Source: Microtetraspora glauca (GTDB lineage: Bacteria > Actinomycetota > Actinomycetes > Streptomycetales > Streptomycetaceae). Taken from it: DNA of 64,000 bases. The notes beneath the pieces were generated by a model. That model was not told the origin of the DNA. It was given only the letters and a program-made list of their open reading frames with translations, and searched no databases. Location: positions 167,012 to 231,011 of the forward strand of contig JOFO01000006.1 of NCBI GenBank assembly GCA_000721275.1, in the 5' to 3' direction. Both the position numbers and the translations under genes were made by a program. Shown piece by piece: positions 23,351 to 31,697 of this stretch (position 1 is the stretch's first letter; each line of letters starts with the position of its first letter).

Positions 23351-24850
23351 ATGTTCGAACCAGCCATAGCGCCGAGCGGCACCCTGCTCGGCCTCCTGCA
23401 GAGGGGCCGCGGCGACGGCACCCTGCACGCCCTCGCCGCCCCACGCGCGGAGGCCCTCGCGGCCCTCGACCGCTGCGTGCTCGCCGACCCCCGCCACGAC
23501 TGGCGGGTCGAGAACCGCTCCCTGTACTACGCCCGGCTCTACCTCGACCTCCACGGAGGTCTGGAGGCCATCGAGGCGCACCTCTTCGCGCCCGAGGACC
23601 ACCTGGACACCGACGAGCACCGCACCGGGCTCGCCCTCGCCGTCCTCGGCCACCTCGCCTCCTACGGCCGCCACGACGCCCTGCTCCTGCTGCGGCGCTA
23701 CGCGGCCACCGGCGCCAACTGGACCTGGGCCCTCGACGAGCTCGCGCTCCGCGACGACGACGCCGGACTGCGCGCCCTCGCCGAGCCCGTCCTCGCCCGC
23801 TTCCCCCGCGACGAGGCCGGCGACGCCGCGCTCGCCGGCACCGTCCGCGACGCCTTCGAGCCCCGCCCCTGGCGGCTGTGGGCCGAGGACCAGCGCGACG
23901 CCGTCGGCGCCCGCGTCCGCGCCGCCCAGGAGGCAGGCTCCTTCGACCGCTGGCAGCGGCAGCTGCGCCCCGCCGGGCCCCGGCCCGGCTGGAGCGTCCG
24001 CGCCGTCCTCGACTGGGCCCAGGAGGGGTACGAGCGCGGCGCCGACCTCGCCGGCCCCGCCGCCCGCTGCCTGGCCGCCGTCGCCGGGCCCGAGGACCGC
24101 CCCGAGCTGCTGGCCGCCGGCCGCGCCGGCGCCCCCGGCGCACGGGCCGCCGTCCTGCACCACCTGGCCGCCCTCCGGGACCCCGCCGTCCTCGGCCTCG
24201 TCGAGGCCGCCGCCGACGCCGTCCACCCGCTCGACGCGGCCGCCGCCGCCGAGGCCGCCGGACAGGGCGCCCCGTACGGCGACGTCCCCGGGGCCGTCGA
24301 CCGCGACGCCCTGCACGTCGCCCGCGCCGCCGTCACCGCCTACCTCCGCATGTGCGGCGAGGACGCGGTCGCCCGCGCCCGCGCCTGGGTCCGGCGCACC
24401 GACCCGCTCGGCACCGCCGCCGGCGAACTCCTCGCCGCGCGCGGCGACGAGCGGGACGCCCCGCTCGTCCTCGGCGCGCTGCGCAGCGCCATCCGCGCCG
24501 CCGGGCCCGACGCGCCCGCCCTCGGCGCCCTCGTCGACGGCGCGGGCCGCCTCGGCATCGCCTGCGCGGCCCCCGTGCTGCGCCACGTCTACCGGGAGAC
24601 GGCCTCCTCCCAGCTGCGCGGGCGCACCGCCCGCGCCCTCGCGGCCACCGACCCCCGCTTCGCCAGCGGCTTCGCCGTCGAGTGCCTCTGGGACTGCGAG
24701 GAGACCACGCGCGAGATCGCCGCGCAGCACGCCGAGACGGCCGACGCGCGCGTGGCCGAGCGATTGCGCCGCCTCGCCGCGGACCCGGCCGAGGAGGCCG
24801 TGGTCCAGACGGCGGCCGGCAACCGCATCGGGCCCGACCTCCAGGTCTGA
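23351..24850 (+). CDS. HEAT-repeat domain-containing protein
   Basis: A 499-residue Ala/Arg/Leu-rich helical protein. Repeated helix pairs such as RPELLAAGRAGAPGARAAVLHHLAALRDPAVLGLVEAAADAVHPLDAAAAAEAA and HVYRETASSQLRGRTARALAATDPRFASGFAVECLWDCEETTREIAAQHA show a HEAT/armadillo-type solenoid. No catalytic motif, signal peptide or membrane helix is seen. The start ATG 23351 is preceded by TGAGG. It follows the ankyrin gene and the Cys-Cys mini-ORF, so the group encodes two scaffold-type proteins and one peptide. Function is unknown. Confidence 0.85.
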   Translation: MFEPAIAPSGTLLGLLQRGRGDGTLHALAAPRAEALAALDRCVLADPRHDWRVENRSLYYARLYLDLHGGLEAIEAHLFAPEDHLDTDEHRTGLALAVLGHLASYGRHDALLLLRRYAATGANWTWALDELALRDDDAGLRALAEPVLARFPRDEAGDAALAGTVRDAFEPRPWRLWAEDQRDAVGARVRAAQEAGSFDRWQRQLRPAGPRPGWSVRAVLDWAQEGYERGADLAGPAARCLAAVAGPEDRPELLAAGRAGAPGARAAVLHHLAALRDPAVLGLVEAAADAVHPLDAAAAAEAAGQGAPYGDVPGAVDRDALHVARAAVTAYLRMCGEDAVARARAWVRRTDPLGTAAGELLAARGDERDAPLVLGALRSAIRAAGPDAPALGALVDGAGRLGIACAAPVLRHVYRETASSQLRGRTARALAATDPRFASGFAVECLWDCEETTREIAAQHAETADARVAERLRRLAADPAEEAVVQTAAGNRIGPDLQV

Positions 24851-25158
24851 CCCGGCCCCTCACCGCCCCCGCCCGGGGCGGCGCGGCCTGCGGCGGCACC
24901 CCGCCGACGTGGCCCCGCCCCGGGACCGGACGGACGTGTTCCGCTGTTCCTGCGTTCCGCGGTTCCTGTGCTCCCCGGCTTCCGTGCTCCCTGGCACGCT
25001 CGCCGGGGAGCACGCGCGCGTGGGGCGGCCCCTCGCCGCGCGCGGGCCGGGTGGTCCGGGTGGTCTCGGCCAGCCGGGCGGGAAAAGCTCACGGGACGTT
25101 CCCCCGGCGTCCAGATCCACGTCGGCGGGGCCACGTCGGGCGGGACGAGAACACCCGT
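24851..25158 (+). other. Intergenic region with 8-bp tandem repeats
   Basis: No gene is supported in these 308 bases. Bases 24935-24974 hold five 8-base units of form NNNGTTCC (last one GCTCC), described separately. CACGCGCGCGTG lies at 25011-25022. The glycosyltransferase ATG follows at 25159 with AGAAC upstream but no strong ribosome site, so its transcript may be nearly leaderless. Confidence 0.5.
24935..24974. repeat. Five tandem 8-bp repeats NNNGTTCC
   Basis: Units are CGTGTTCC, GCTGTTCC, TGCGTTCC, GCGGTTCC and TGTGCTCC in direct succession. The regular 8-base phase with a fixed GTTCC core looks like an array of protein-binding sites or a slippage tract. Confidence 0.6.
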
Positions 25159-26280
25159 ATGCGTGTCGTCATCGTCACCGAATCCTTTCCCCCCGACATC
25201 AACGGTGTGGCGCACTGCGCCCTGCAGACCGCGCGCCACCTCGTCCGCCGGGGCCACCAGCCCCTCGTGATCACCCCGGCCGTCCCCGACCCCGCCGCCG
25301 ACGCCGACGCGCCGTGCCCCGTCGTCCGCGTCCCCTCGCTGCCGCTGCCCGGCTACGCCCAGGTCCGGGTCGCCCTCCCCAGCCGCCGTGTCGCCGCCGC
25401 CATCTCCGCCCACCGCGCCGACCTGGTCCACCTCGCCGGGCCCTTCGTCCTCGGCGTCCGCGCCATGGCTGCCGCCACCCGCCTCCGGGTGCCCACCGTC
25501 GCCGTCTACCAGACGGACCTCGCCGGTTACGCCCGCACCTACGTCGGCGCCGGCGAGGCCACCGCCTGGCGCCGGCTCCGCGCCGTCCACGGCGCCGCCG
25601 ACCGCACCCTCGCTCCCTCCCGGGCCGCCCGCCGCGACCTGGAGGACCACGGCATCGCGCGCGTACGCCTCTGGGGCCGGGGCGTCGACACCACCCGCTT
25701 CCACCCCGGCCACCGGGACCCGGAGCTGCGCCGCGCCCTCGCCCCGGACGGCGCGCTCCTCGTCGGGTACGTGGGCCGGCTCGCCCCGGAGAAGCGCGTG
25801 GACCTGCTCGCCGCCGCGGACGGCCTGCCGGGCGTGCGGCTCGTGGTGGTCGGGGACGGCCCCAGCGAGGCCGCCCTCCGCGCACGCCTTCCGGGCGCCG
25901 CCTTCCTCGGCCGCCGTACCGGCCACGACCTCGCGCGGGTCTTCGCCTCGCTCGACGTCTTCGCCCACACCGGCCCGTACGAGACCTTCTGCCAGACCGT
26001 CCAGGAGGCCATGGCCAGCGGCCTCCCGGTGATCGCCCCGGCCGCCGGCGGCCCCCTCGACCTCGTCGACCACCGCCGCACCGGCCTCCTGGTCCCCGCC
26101 GAGGACCCCCTCGCCCTCCGCTACGCCGTCACCGCCCTCGCCGGCGCCCCCGGCCTGCGCGCCGCCTACGGCAGAGCCGGCCGGGCCGCCGTCGAAGGCC
26201 GCACCTGGGAAGCCCTCGGCGACGAGCTGATCGGCCACTACCTGGAGGTCCTGCGCGAGCGGACGGCGGTGGCGGCGTGA
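25159..26280 (+). CDS. GT4 family glycosyltransferase (PimB/MgtA-like)
   Basis: A 373-residue GT-B glycosyltransferase. It begins MRVVIVTESFPPDINGVAHCALQTARHLVRRGHQPLVI, the hallmark of the GDP-mannose-dependent PimB/MgtA subgroup. The C-terminal donor domain has VGYVGRLAPEKRVDLLAAA, and the nucleotide-sugar E-x7-E motif lies in ETFCQTVQEAMASGLPVIAPAAGGPLDLV (about residue 275). Likely acceptors are membrane glycolipids on the cytosolic face. The next glycosyltransferase starts inside its stop codon (GTGA), and an SGNH hydrolase follows the same way, forming a three-gene coupled unit. Confidence 0.93.
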   Translation: MRVVIVTESFPPDINGVAHCALQTARHLVRRGHQPLVITPAVPDPAADADAPCPVVRVPSLPLPGYAQVRVALPSRRVAAAISAHRADLVHLAGPFVLGVRAMAAATRLRVPTVAVYQTDLAGYARTYVGAGEATAWRRLRAVHGAADRTLAPSRAARRDLEDHGIARVRLWGRGVDTTRFHPGHRDPELRRALAPDGALLVGYVGRLAPEKRVDLLAAADGLPGVRLVVVGDGPSEAALRARLPGAAFLGRRTGHDLARVFASLDVFAHTGPYETFCQTVQEAMASGLPVIAPAAGGPLDLVDHRRTGLLVPAEDPLALRYAVTALAGAPGLRAAYGRAGRAAVEGRTWEALGDELIGHYLEVLRERTAVAA

Positions 26281-27515
26281 CCGCGACGGCGCCCGGCCGG
26301 CGCGGCGGCGGCGCCACGCGCGCGTACCGCGCCTCGTACGGCCGCGAGGGGCTGCGGATCGTCCGGCTGGCGAACTTCGTCACCCCCACCTCCGGCGGCC
26401 TGCGGACCGCCCTCGACCGGCTCGGGCGCGGCTACCGCGCGGCCGGCCACGACCCCGTCCTGATCGTCCCCGGTGCCACCGCCGCCGACGAACCGGCCGA
26501 ACAGGGCCGGATCGTCACCCTGCCCGGGCCCGAGCTGCCCGGCACCGGCGGCTACCGCGTCCTCACCGACCGGCGCCGGGTCGCCGACCTGCTGGACCGG
26601 CTCGCCCCCGACCGGATCGAGGTCTCGGACCGCACCACCCTGCGCTGGACCGGCGAATGGGCCCGCCGCGCCCGCGTCCCCTCGGTGATGGTCTCCCACG
26701 AGACCGCCGACGGCGTCCTGCGCACCTGGGGCGTCCCCGCCGGCCTCGCCGCCCGCGCGGCCGACCGGCTCAACCGCCGCACCGCGTGGGCCTACGGCCG
26801 GATCGTCTGCACCACGGCCTGGGCGGAGGAGGAGTTCGTCCGCGTCGGCGCGCGCAATGTCGTACGGGCTCCGCTCGGCGTCGACCTGGAACGCTGCCGG
26901 CCCGGCCGCCGGGATCCCGCCGTACGGGCCCGGTACGCGGAGGGCGCCGCGGTCCTGCTGGTGCTGTGCTCCCGCCTCTCCGTGGAGAAGCGGCCCGGCA
27001 CGGCCCTGGACGCGCTCGCCGGGCTGCTGGACGCCGGCGTGCCGGCCCGGCTGGTCGTCGCGGGCGACGGGCCGCTGCGGCCCGGCCTGGAGCGGCGGGC
27101 CCGGGAGCGGGGGCTCCCGGTCCGGTTCCTCGGGCACGTCGCCGACCGGGAGGAGCTGGCCGACCTCCAGGCGGCCGCCGACCTGTGCCTGGCCCCCGGA
27201 CCCGCCGAGACCTTCGGGCTCTCCGCCCTGGAGGCCCTGGCCTGCGGCACCCCGGCCGTCGTCAGCGCCTCCTCGGCCCTCCCGGAGGTCGTCGGCACGG
27301 CCGGCGCCGCGGCCGCCGACGCCCCGGCGGCGTTCGCGGACGCCGCCCTCGGGCTGCTCGCCCTGCCCGAGGCCGCCCGCAGGGCCGCCGCACGCGCGCG
27401 TGCCGAGCGCTTCTCCTGGGAGCGCTCGGTGGCCGCCTTCCTCCACGCCCACGAGGCGGCCACGGCGACGGCCACCGCCGCGGAGGCGCCCCGGCCGCAG
27501 GAGGTCGGCGGATGA
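26277..27515 (+). CDS. Second GT4 family glycosyltransferase
   Basis: A 412-residue GT-B enzyme starting at GTG 26277. After a 25-residue polar leader it reads LRIVRLANFVTPTSGGLRTALDRLGRGYRAAGHDPVLIVPG. The donor-binding half has LLVLCSRLSVEKRPGTALDALAGLL, VVAGDGPLRPGLE and ETFGLSALEALACGTPAVVSASSALPEVVG, giving the E-x7-E motif near residue 312. It is about 30 percent alike by eye to its upstream neighbour. GTGA and ATGA junctions on both sides make equimolar synthesis with its neighbours likely. Sugar donor and acceptor are not determined. Confidence 0.92.
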   Translation: MTATAPGRRGGGATRAYRASYGREGLRIVRLANFVTPTSGGLRTALDRLGRGYRAAGHDPVLIVPGATAADEPAEQGRIVTLPGPELPGTGGYRVLTDRRRVADLLDRLAPDRIEVSDRTTLRWTGEWARRARVPSVMVSHETADGVLRTWGVPAGLAARAADRLNRRTAWAYGRIVCTTAWAEEEFVRVGARNVVRAPLGVDLERCRPGRRDPAVRARYAEGAAVLLVLCSRLSVEKRPGTALDALAGLLDAGVPARLVVAGDGPLRPGLERRARERGLPVRFLGHVADREELADLQAAADLCLAPGPAETFGLSALEALACGTPAVVSASSALPEVVGTAGAAAADAPAAFADAALGLLALPEAARRAAARARAERFSWERSVAAFLHAHEAATATATAAEAPRPQEVGG

Positions 27516-28552
27516 GCGGGGCCACGACGAGCCGCGTCCCGGCCCAGGGCGGCCCCGGGGCGGGGCGGTCGGCGGCGGCGCCGGAGGCACCCGGGACGGC
27601 GGCGGTCCCGGCTGCCCTGAAGGCCCCCGCACCCCCCGCCGCCCGCCCTGCGGCCGGGCCGCTGCGGTTCGTGGCGCTCGGGGACTCGTTCAGCGAGGGC
27701 GTAGGGGACCGGGCCGGCGGGGCGTGGCGCGGCTGGGCGGCGCTGCTCGCGGACGGGCTCGCCGGGCCCGGGCAGCGCCTGGAGTTCGTGAACCTCGCCG
27801 TCAGCGGCGCGCTCAGCGCGGACGTCGCCGCGCACCAGGCCCCTCGCGCGGTCGCCCTCCGGCCGCATCTCGCGTCCGTCGTCGTCGGCGTCAACGACAC
27901 CCTGCGGCACGGCTTCGACATAGGGCTGTTCGCCCGCCGCCTGGACCGGGTGCTGACCGCGCTCGACGCGGCCGGAGCCGTACTCCTGACGGCCTGTCTG
28001 CCCGACCCCGGGCGGATGCTCGGCCTGCCGGGGCCGCTGGCCCGGCCGCTCGCCCGGCGTCGGCGGTCCGTGAACGCGGTCGTGCACGCGCTGTCCGCCC
28101 GGCACGACGCCGTCCACCTCCACCTGGCCGACCCGGCCTGGACCGCCGACCGGCGGCTGTGGAGCGCCGACCGGCTCCACCCTGGCGAACGCGGCCACCG
28201 GGCCGTCGCCGGCGCCTTCCACCGGCTGCTCGCGGAGCGCGGCCTGGCCCTCGGGCCCGCGCCGTCCCCGGACGCCTCCGAGCCGCCGCCCACCCGCGCC
28301 GAGACCGCCCGGTGGCTCGCGACCGCCGGCACCGGCTGGGTGCTGCGCCGCAGCCGGGACCTGCTGCCCCAGCTGCTGCTCCTCGCCGCGGAGGAGCTGC
28401 TGCACCGGACGGACCCGGTCGGCGCCGGGCCGCTCGACGTGCGCGCGGAGACCGCCCTCGCGGAGGCCCTCGCGGCGACCATGGGGGCATGCGAGGGCGC
28501 CGTGAGTTCTGGGTCGACCGGGGGCGGGCACCGCGCGGTCACCCGGCCGTGA
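27512..28552 (+). CDS. SGNH/GDSL-type hydrolase
   Basis: A 346-residue protein. An Ala/Pro-rich N-terminus of about 50 residues precedes the SGNH fold: block I FVALGDSFSEGVGD (Ser nucleophile near residue 60), block III VVVGVNDTLRHG (Asn) and block V DRLHPGERGHRAVAG (Asp-His). No clear signal peptide is visible. The C-terminal ~90 residues are extra to the fold. Overlap with the preceding glycosyltransferase suggests it removes an acyl or acetyl group from the same glycoconjugate, an inference from context. Its stop overlaps the convergent pxpC gene by 14 bases. Confidence 0.9.
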   Translation: MSGATTSRVPAQGGPGAGRSAAAPEAPGTAAVPAALKAPAPPAARPAAGPLRFVALGDSFSEGVGDRAGGAWRGWAALLADGLAGPGQRLEFVNLAVSGALSADVAAHQAPRAVALRPHLASVVVGVNDTLRHGFDIGLFARRLDRVLTALDAAGAVLLTACLPDPGRMLGLPGPLARPLARRRRSVNAVVHALSARHDAVHLHLADPAWTADRRLWSADRLHPGERGHRAVAGAFHRLLAERGLALGPAPSPDASEPPPTRAETARWLATAGTGWVLRRSRDLLPQLLLLAAEELLHRTDPVGAGPLDVRAETALAEALAATMGACEGAVSSGSTGGGHRAVTRP

Positions 28553-29402
28553 CGAAGCGGACCGGCGTGCCCGGCGTGGCCTGCGCCGCCGCCCCCAGGT
28601 CCGTCTCCCGCACCACCGCCACCACCGGGTAGCCGCCGGTCGTCGGGTGGTCGGCGAGGAAGACCACCGGGCACCCGTCCGGGGGCACCTGCACGGCCCC
28701 CAGGACCATGCCCTCGCTGGGCAGCTCCCCGGCCCTGGCGCGCTCCAGGGCGGGACCGTCGAGCCGCAGCCCGATCCGGTTGCTCGCCGGGGAGACCCGG
28801 TACGCGCGCGTGGTGAGCAGGCGGAGCGCGCGCCGGGTGAACCAGTCGTCGCGCGGCCCGAACCGGACCCGCAGGACGAGCTCGTCCGGCGGACCCGGCC
28901 AGGGCGGGGCGTCGACCGCCCCCGGTGCGCGCGTGGCCGCCCCGAGCGGCAGCACCGCGCCCGCCGTCAGCGGCTCCGGGCCCAGCCCGGACAGCAGGTC
29001 GGTGGAGCGGCTGCCGAGCACCGGGTCGACGGCGATCCCGCCGCCGATCGCCACGTACGAGCGGAGCCCGCGGACGGCCGCGCCGACCTCCAGGAGCGCG
29101 CCGGCCGGGACCCGCGCGGCGGTGCCCCAGGGCAGCGGACGGCCGTCGGCCCGGACCGCGCAAGGAGCGCCGCCCACCGCCACGGTCACCGCGTTCCGGG
29201 GGCGCAGGGCGCAGCCGTCGACCGTGGTCTCCAGGACGGCGGCGCCCTCGTCGTTGCCGACCAGCCGGTTCGCGAGCCGGGCGGCGGCGGGGTCCAGGGC
29301 GCCGGAGCGGGGCACGCCCAGGTGCGCGTACCCGGTCCTGCCGAGGTCCTGCACGGTGGTGAGGGCACCGGGCCGCACGACGGTGAGGGCACGGGCGTTC
29401 AC
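28539..29402 (-). CDS. pxpC: 5-oxoprolinase subunit C (biotin-dependent carboxyltransferase family)
   Basis: A 287-residue KipA/PxpC-type protein. With PxpA and PxpB it opens 5-oxo-L-proline to glutamate using ATP. Family features are VVRPGALTTVQDLGRTGYAHLGVPRSGALDPAAARLANRLVGN, RSYVAIGGGIAVDPVLGSRSTDLLSGLG and SNRIGLRLDGPALERARAGELPSEGMVLGAVQVPPDGCPVVFLADHPTTGGYPVVA. GTG 29402 overlaps the pxpB stop (GTGA). It is the last gene of the minus-strand operon and meets the SGNH hydrolase gene tail to tail with a 14-base overlap. Confidence 0.93.
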   Translation of the reverse strand: MNARALTVVRPGALTTVQDLGRTGYAHLGVPRSGALDPAAARLANRLVGNDEGAAVLETTVDGCALRPRNAVTVAVGGAPCAVRADGRPLPWGTAARVPAGALLEVGAAVRGLRSYVAIGGGIAVDPVLGSRSTDLLSGLGPEPLTAGAVLPLGAATRAPGAVDAPPWPGPPDELVLRVRFGPRDDWFTRRALRLLTTRAYRVSPASNRIGLRLDGPALERARAGELPSEGMVLGAVQVPPDGCPVVFLADHPTTGGYPVVAVVRETDLGAAAQATPGTPVRFVTAG

Positions 29403-30043
29403 CGGCCGCCCTCCGTCCCGGGGACGGAGCCCGGCACGGGCGTGAACCGCACGCGCGTGCCCGGCGAGAACAGCGCCGCCGGCTCCCGCCCGGGATCCCA
29501 CAGGACCACGTCCGTCGTCCCGATCAGGTGCCAGCCGCCCGGCGAGGAGCGCGGATAGACGCCCGTGTACGGCCCCGCCAGCGCCACCGCGCCCGCCGGG
29601 ACCGCCGTCCGGGGGGTCGCCCGGCGCGGGACCTCGTAGCGGGCGTCGAGCCCCGTCAGATAGCCGAACCCGGGGGCGAAGCCGCAGAACGCGACCCGGA
29701 ACTCGGCCGAGGAGTGGATGCGTACCGCCTCACCGGGCGTCACCCCCCACAGGGCCGCCACTTCCGCCAGGTCCGGCCCGTCGTACCGGACCGGGACCTC
29801 CACGGCCTCGCCCACGCGCGCGGGCGACGGCCGGAGCTCCCACCCCGGCAGCTCGGCCGCGAGCCGCGCCGGCTCGGCCAGCCCGTCGAGCAGCACCGTC
29901 CGCGCCGCCGGCACGATCTCCCGTACGCCGGGCAGCGCGCCCTCCGCGCGGCGGCGCAGCAGCTCCGCGTGGAACGCCTCGGCCTGCGCGCCGTCGGCCA
30001 GTTCGACCAGGAGGGCGCGCTCGCCGGCCCGCAGCACCCTCAC
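29399..30043 (-). CDS. pxpB: 5-oxoprolinase subunit B
   Basis: A 214-residue KipI/PxpB-like protein. Motifs include VRVLRAGERALLVEL at the start, then VPVRYDGPDLAEVAALWGVTPGEAVRIHSSAEFRVAFCGFAPGFGYLTGLDARYEVPRRATPRTAVPAGAVALAGPYTGVYPRSSPGGWHLIG, which is nearly diagnostic of the allophanate hydrolase subunit 1-like fold. GTG 30043 overlaps the pxpA stop as GTGA and its own stop overlaps pxpC. Subunits B and C are known to form the complex that phosphorylates 5-oxoproline before PxpA hydrolyses it. Confidence 0.94.
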   Translation of the reverse strand: MRVLRAGERALLVELADGAQAEAFHAELLRRRAEGALPGVREIVPAARTVLLDGLAEPARLAAELPGWELRPSPARVGEAVEVPVRYDGPDLAEVAALWGVTPGEAVRIHSSAEFRVAFCGFAPGFGYLTGLDARYEVPRRATPRTAVPAGAVALAGPYTGVYPRSSPGGWHLIGTTDVVLWDPGREPAALFSPGTRVRFTPVPGSVPGTEGGR

Positions 30044-30804
30044 GCGAAGGCCTCCACCGTGACGCCGGCGGCCTCGAGACCGGCCCGGACGCGCCGGGCC
30101 AGCTCCACCGCGCCCGGGGTGTCGCCGTGCAGGCAGAGCGAACGCGCCCGGACGGCCACCGGCGTGCCGCAGTGCGCGGTCACCGTGCCCGTCCGGACCA
30201 TGGCCACGGACCGCTCGACCACCGTGTCCGGGTCGTGCACGACGGCTCCCTCCTGCCCCCGTGGCAGCAGGGAGCCGTCGGCCCGGTAGGCGCGGTCGCC
30301 GAATGCCTCGGCGACCACCGGGAGTCCGGCCCGCCCGGCCGCCTCGTGCAGCCGCGAGCCCGGCAGCCCGAGCACCGGCAGCACGCCGCCCGCGAGCAGC
30401 ACCCCGTCGACGACCGCCGCGGCCTGCTCCGCGTCCCGCACCACCCGGTTGTAGAGCGCCCCGTGCGGCTTCACGTACGCCACCCGGGAGCCGGCCGCGC
30501 GGGCGAACACCTCCAGCGCGCCGATCTGGTACGCCACCTCGGCGGCCAGCTCCGCCGCGGGCACGTCCATGGCGCGCCGCCCGAAGCCGGCCAGGTCCCG
30601 GTAGGAGACCTGGGCCCCGATCCGTACCCCGAGCTCGGCGGCGCGCTCGCACACCCGCCGCATGGTGACCGCGTCGCCGGCGTGGAAGCCGCAGGCCACG
30701 TTGGCGCTGGTGACGACGGACAGCAGCCCCTCGTCGTCGGTCAGCGTCCAGCGGCCGAAGCCCTCGCCGAGATCGGCGTTCAGGTCGATCGAGACCCCGC
30801 TCAT
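30040..30804 (-). CDS. pxpA: 5-oxoprolinase subunit A (LamB/YcsF family)
   Basis: A 254-residue LamB/YcsF protein of expected length. It begins VSIDLNADLGEGFGRWTLTDDEGLLSVVTSANVACGFHAGDAVTM, the family signature with metal-site Asp/His, and has RVAYVKPHGALYN and SLCLHGDTPGAVELARRVRAGLEAAGV near the end. The order pxpA-pxpB-pxpC is the standard one. The hydro-lyase gene upstream stops 65 bases before its ATG 30804. The start is followed at once by the conserved N-terminus, so it is secure. Confidence 0.95.
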   Translation of the reverse strand: MSGVSIDLNADLGEGFGRWTLTDDEGLLSVVTSANVACGFHAGDAVTMRRVCERAAELGVRIGAQVSYRDLAGFGRRAMDVPAAELAAEVAYQIGALEVFARAAGSRVAYVKPHGALYNRVVRDAEQAAAVVDGVLLAGGVLPVLGLPGSRLHEAAGRAGLPVVAEAFGDRAYRADGSLLPRGQEGAVVHDPDTVVERSVAMVRTGTVTAHCGTPVAVRARSLCLHGDTPGAVELARRVRAGLEAAGVTVEAFA

Positions 30805-30869
30805 GGTGGTGCCGTTCCTTTCCCAGGTGCTGTCGTGCGGTGGTGCTGTCGTGCGGTGGTACGCGCGTC

Positions 30870-31697
30870 TCAGACGGCGATCCGATACTCCTCGTCGCGG
30901 ACGTCGGTGACGAACATCCGCCCCGGCGCGTGGGTGATCGCGAACGGCGGCCGGGAGGCCATGACGGCCGCCTGCGGGGTGACCCCGCAGGCCCAGAAGA
31001 CCGGCACGTCCCCCGGCTCCGCGACCACCGGGTCCCCGAAGTCCGGCCGGTCCAGGTCACGGATCCCGAGCGCCGCCGGGTCGCCGGCGTGCACCGGCGC
31101 CCCGTGGACGGCCGGCAGTTGCCCGCTGATCCGCCGCGCCACCGGGACGAGCCGCGCGGGCACCGGGCGCATCGACACCACCATCGGCCCGTGCAGCCGC
31201 CCCGCGGGACGGCACGCCCGGTCCGTGACGTACATCGACACGTTCCGGCCCTGCTCGACGTGGCGCAGCGGCACGCCCGCCGCGGCGAGCGCCCCCTCGA
31301 AGGTGAAGCTGCACCCGATCAGGAACGCGACCAGGTCGTCCCGCCAGTAGGGCGTGGCGTCCGCCGGCTCCGCCACCAGGCGCCCGTCCTCCCAGACGCG
31401 GTAGGCGGGGATGTCGGTGCGCAGGTCGGCGCCGGGCGCGAGCGCGGTCGTCCAGGAACCGGCGTCGGTGACGTCGAGGACCGGGCACGGCCGCGGATTG
31501 CGGGTGCAGAACAGGAGCACGTCGTACGCCCAGTCGGCGGGGACCGCGATCAGATTGGCCTGGGCGTGCCCCGGCGCCCAGCCGGCCGTCGGGCCCGCCG
31601 TCCCGGCTCGCGCACGCGCGCGTGCCTCCCGGGGGCCGGGGACGGAGTCCGCCCGGAGGCCGGTGCCGTTCGTCGGGGTGCCGTTCGTCGGGGTCAT
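30870..31697 (-). CDS. DUF1445 putative hydro-lyase / D-glutamate cyclase-like protein
   Basis: A 275-residue member of the DUF1445 (UPF0317) family. Motifs are [71 protein letters not shown] and [32 protein letters not shown]. The related domain of vertebrate DGLUCY converts D-glutamate to 5-oxo-D-proline. Placement directly before pxpABC makes a D-glutamate or pyroglutamate link plausible here. ATG 31697 overlaps the stop of the MFS gene (ATGA). The first 45 residues are a low-complexity Arg/Ala leader, so a later start is possible. Confidence 0.88.
   Translation of the reverse strand: MTPTNGTPTNGTGLRADSVPGPREARARARAGTAGPTAGWAPGHAQANLIAVPADWAYDVLLFCTRNPRPCPVLDVTDAGSWTTALAPGADLRTDIPAYRVWEDGRLVAEPADATPYWRDDLVAFLIGCSFTFEGALAAAGVPLRHVEQGRNVSMYVTDRACRPAGRLHGPMVVSMRPVPARLVPVARRISGQLPAVHGAPVHAGDPAALGIRDLDRPDFGDPVVAEPGDVPVFWACGVTPQAAVMASRPPFAITHAPGRMFVTDVRDEEYRIAV

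Noticed and set aside
25159..28552. Glycosyltransferase/SGNH group as part of a natural-product cluster
   Set aside because: No polyketide, peptide synthetase or sugar-nucleotide biosynthesis genes nearby; surroundings are core genes.
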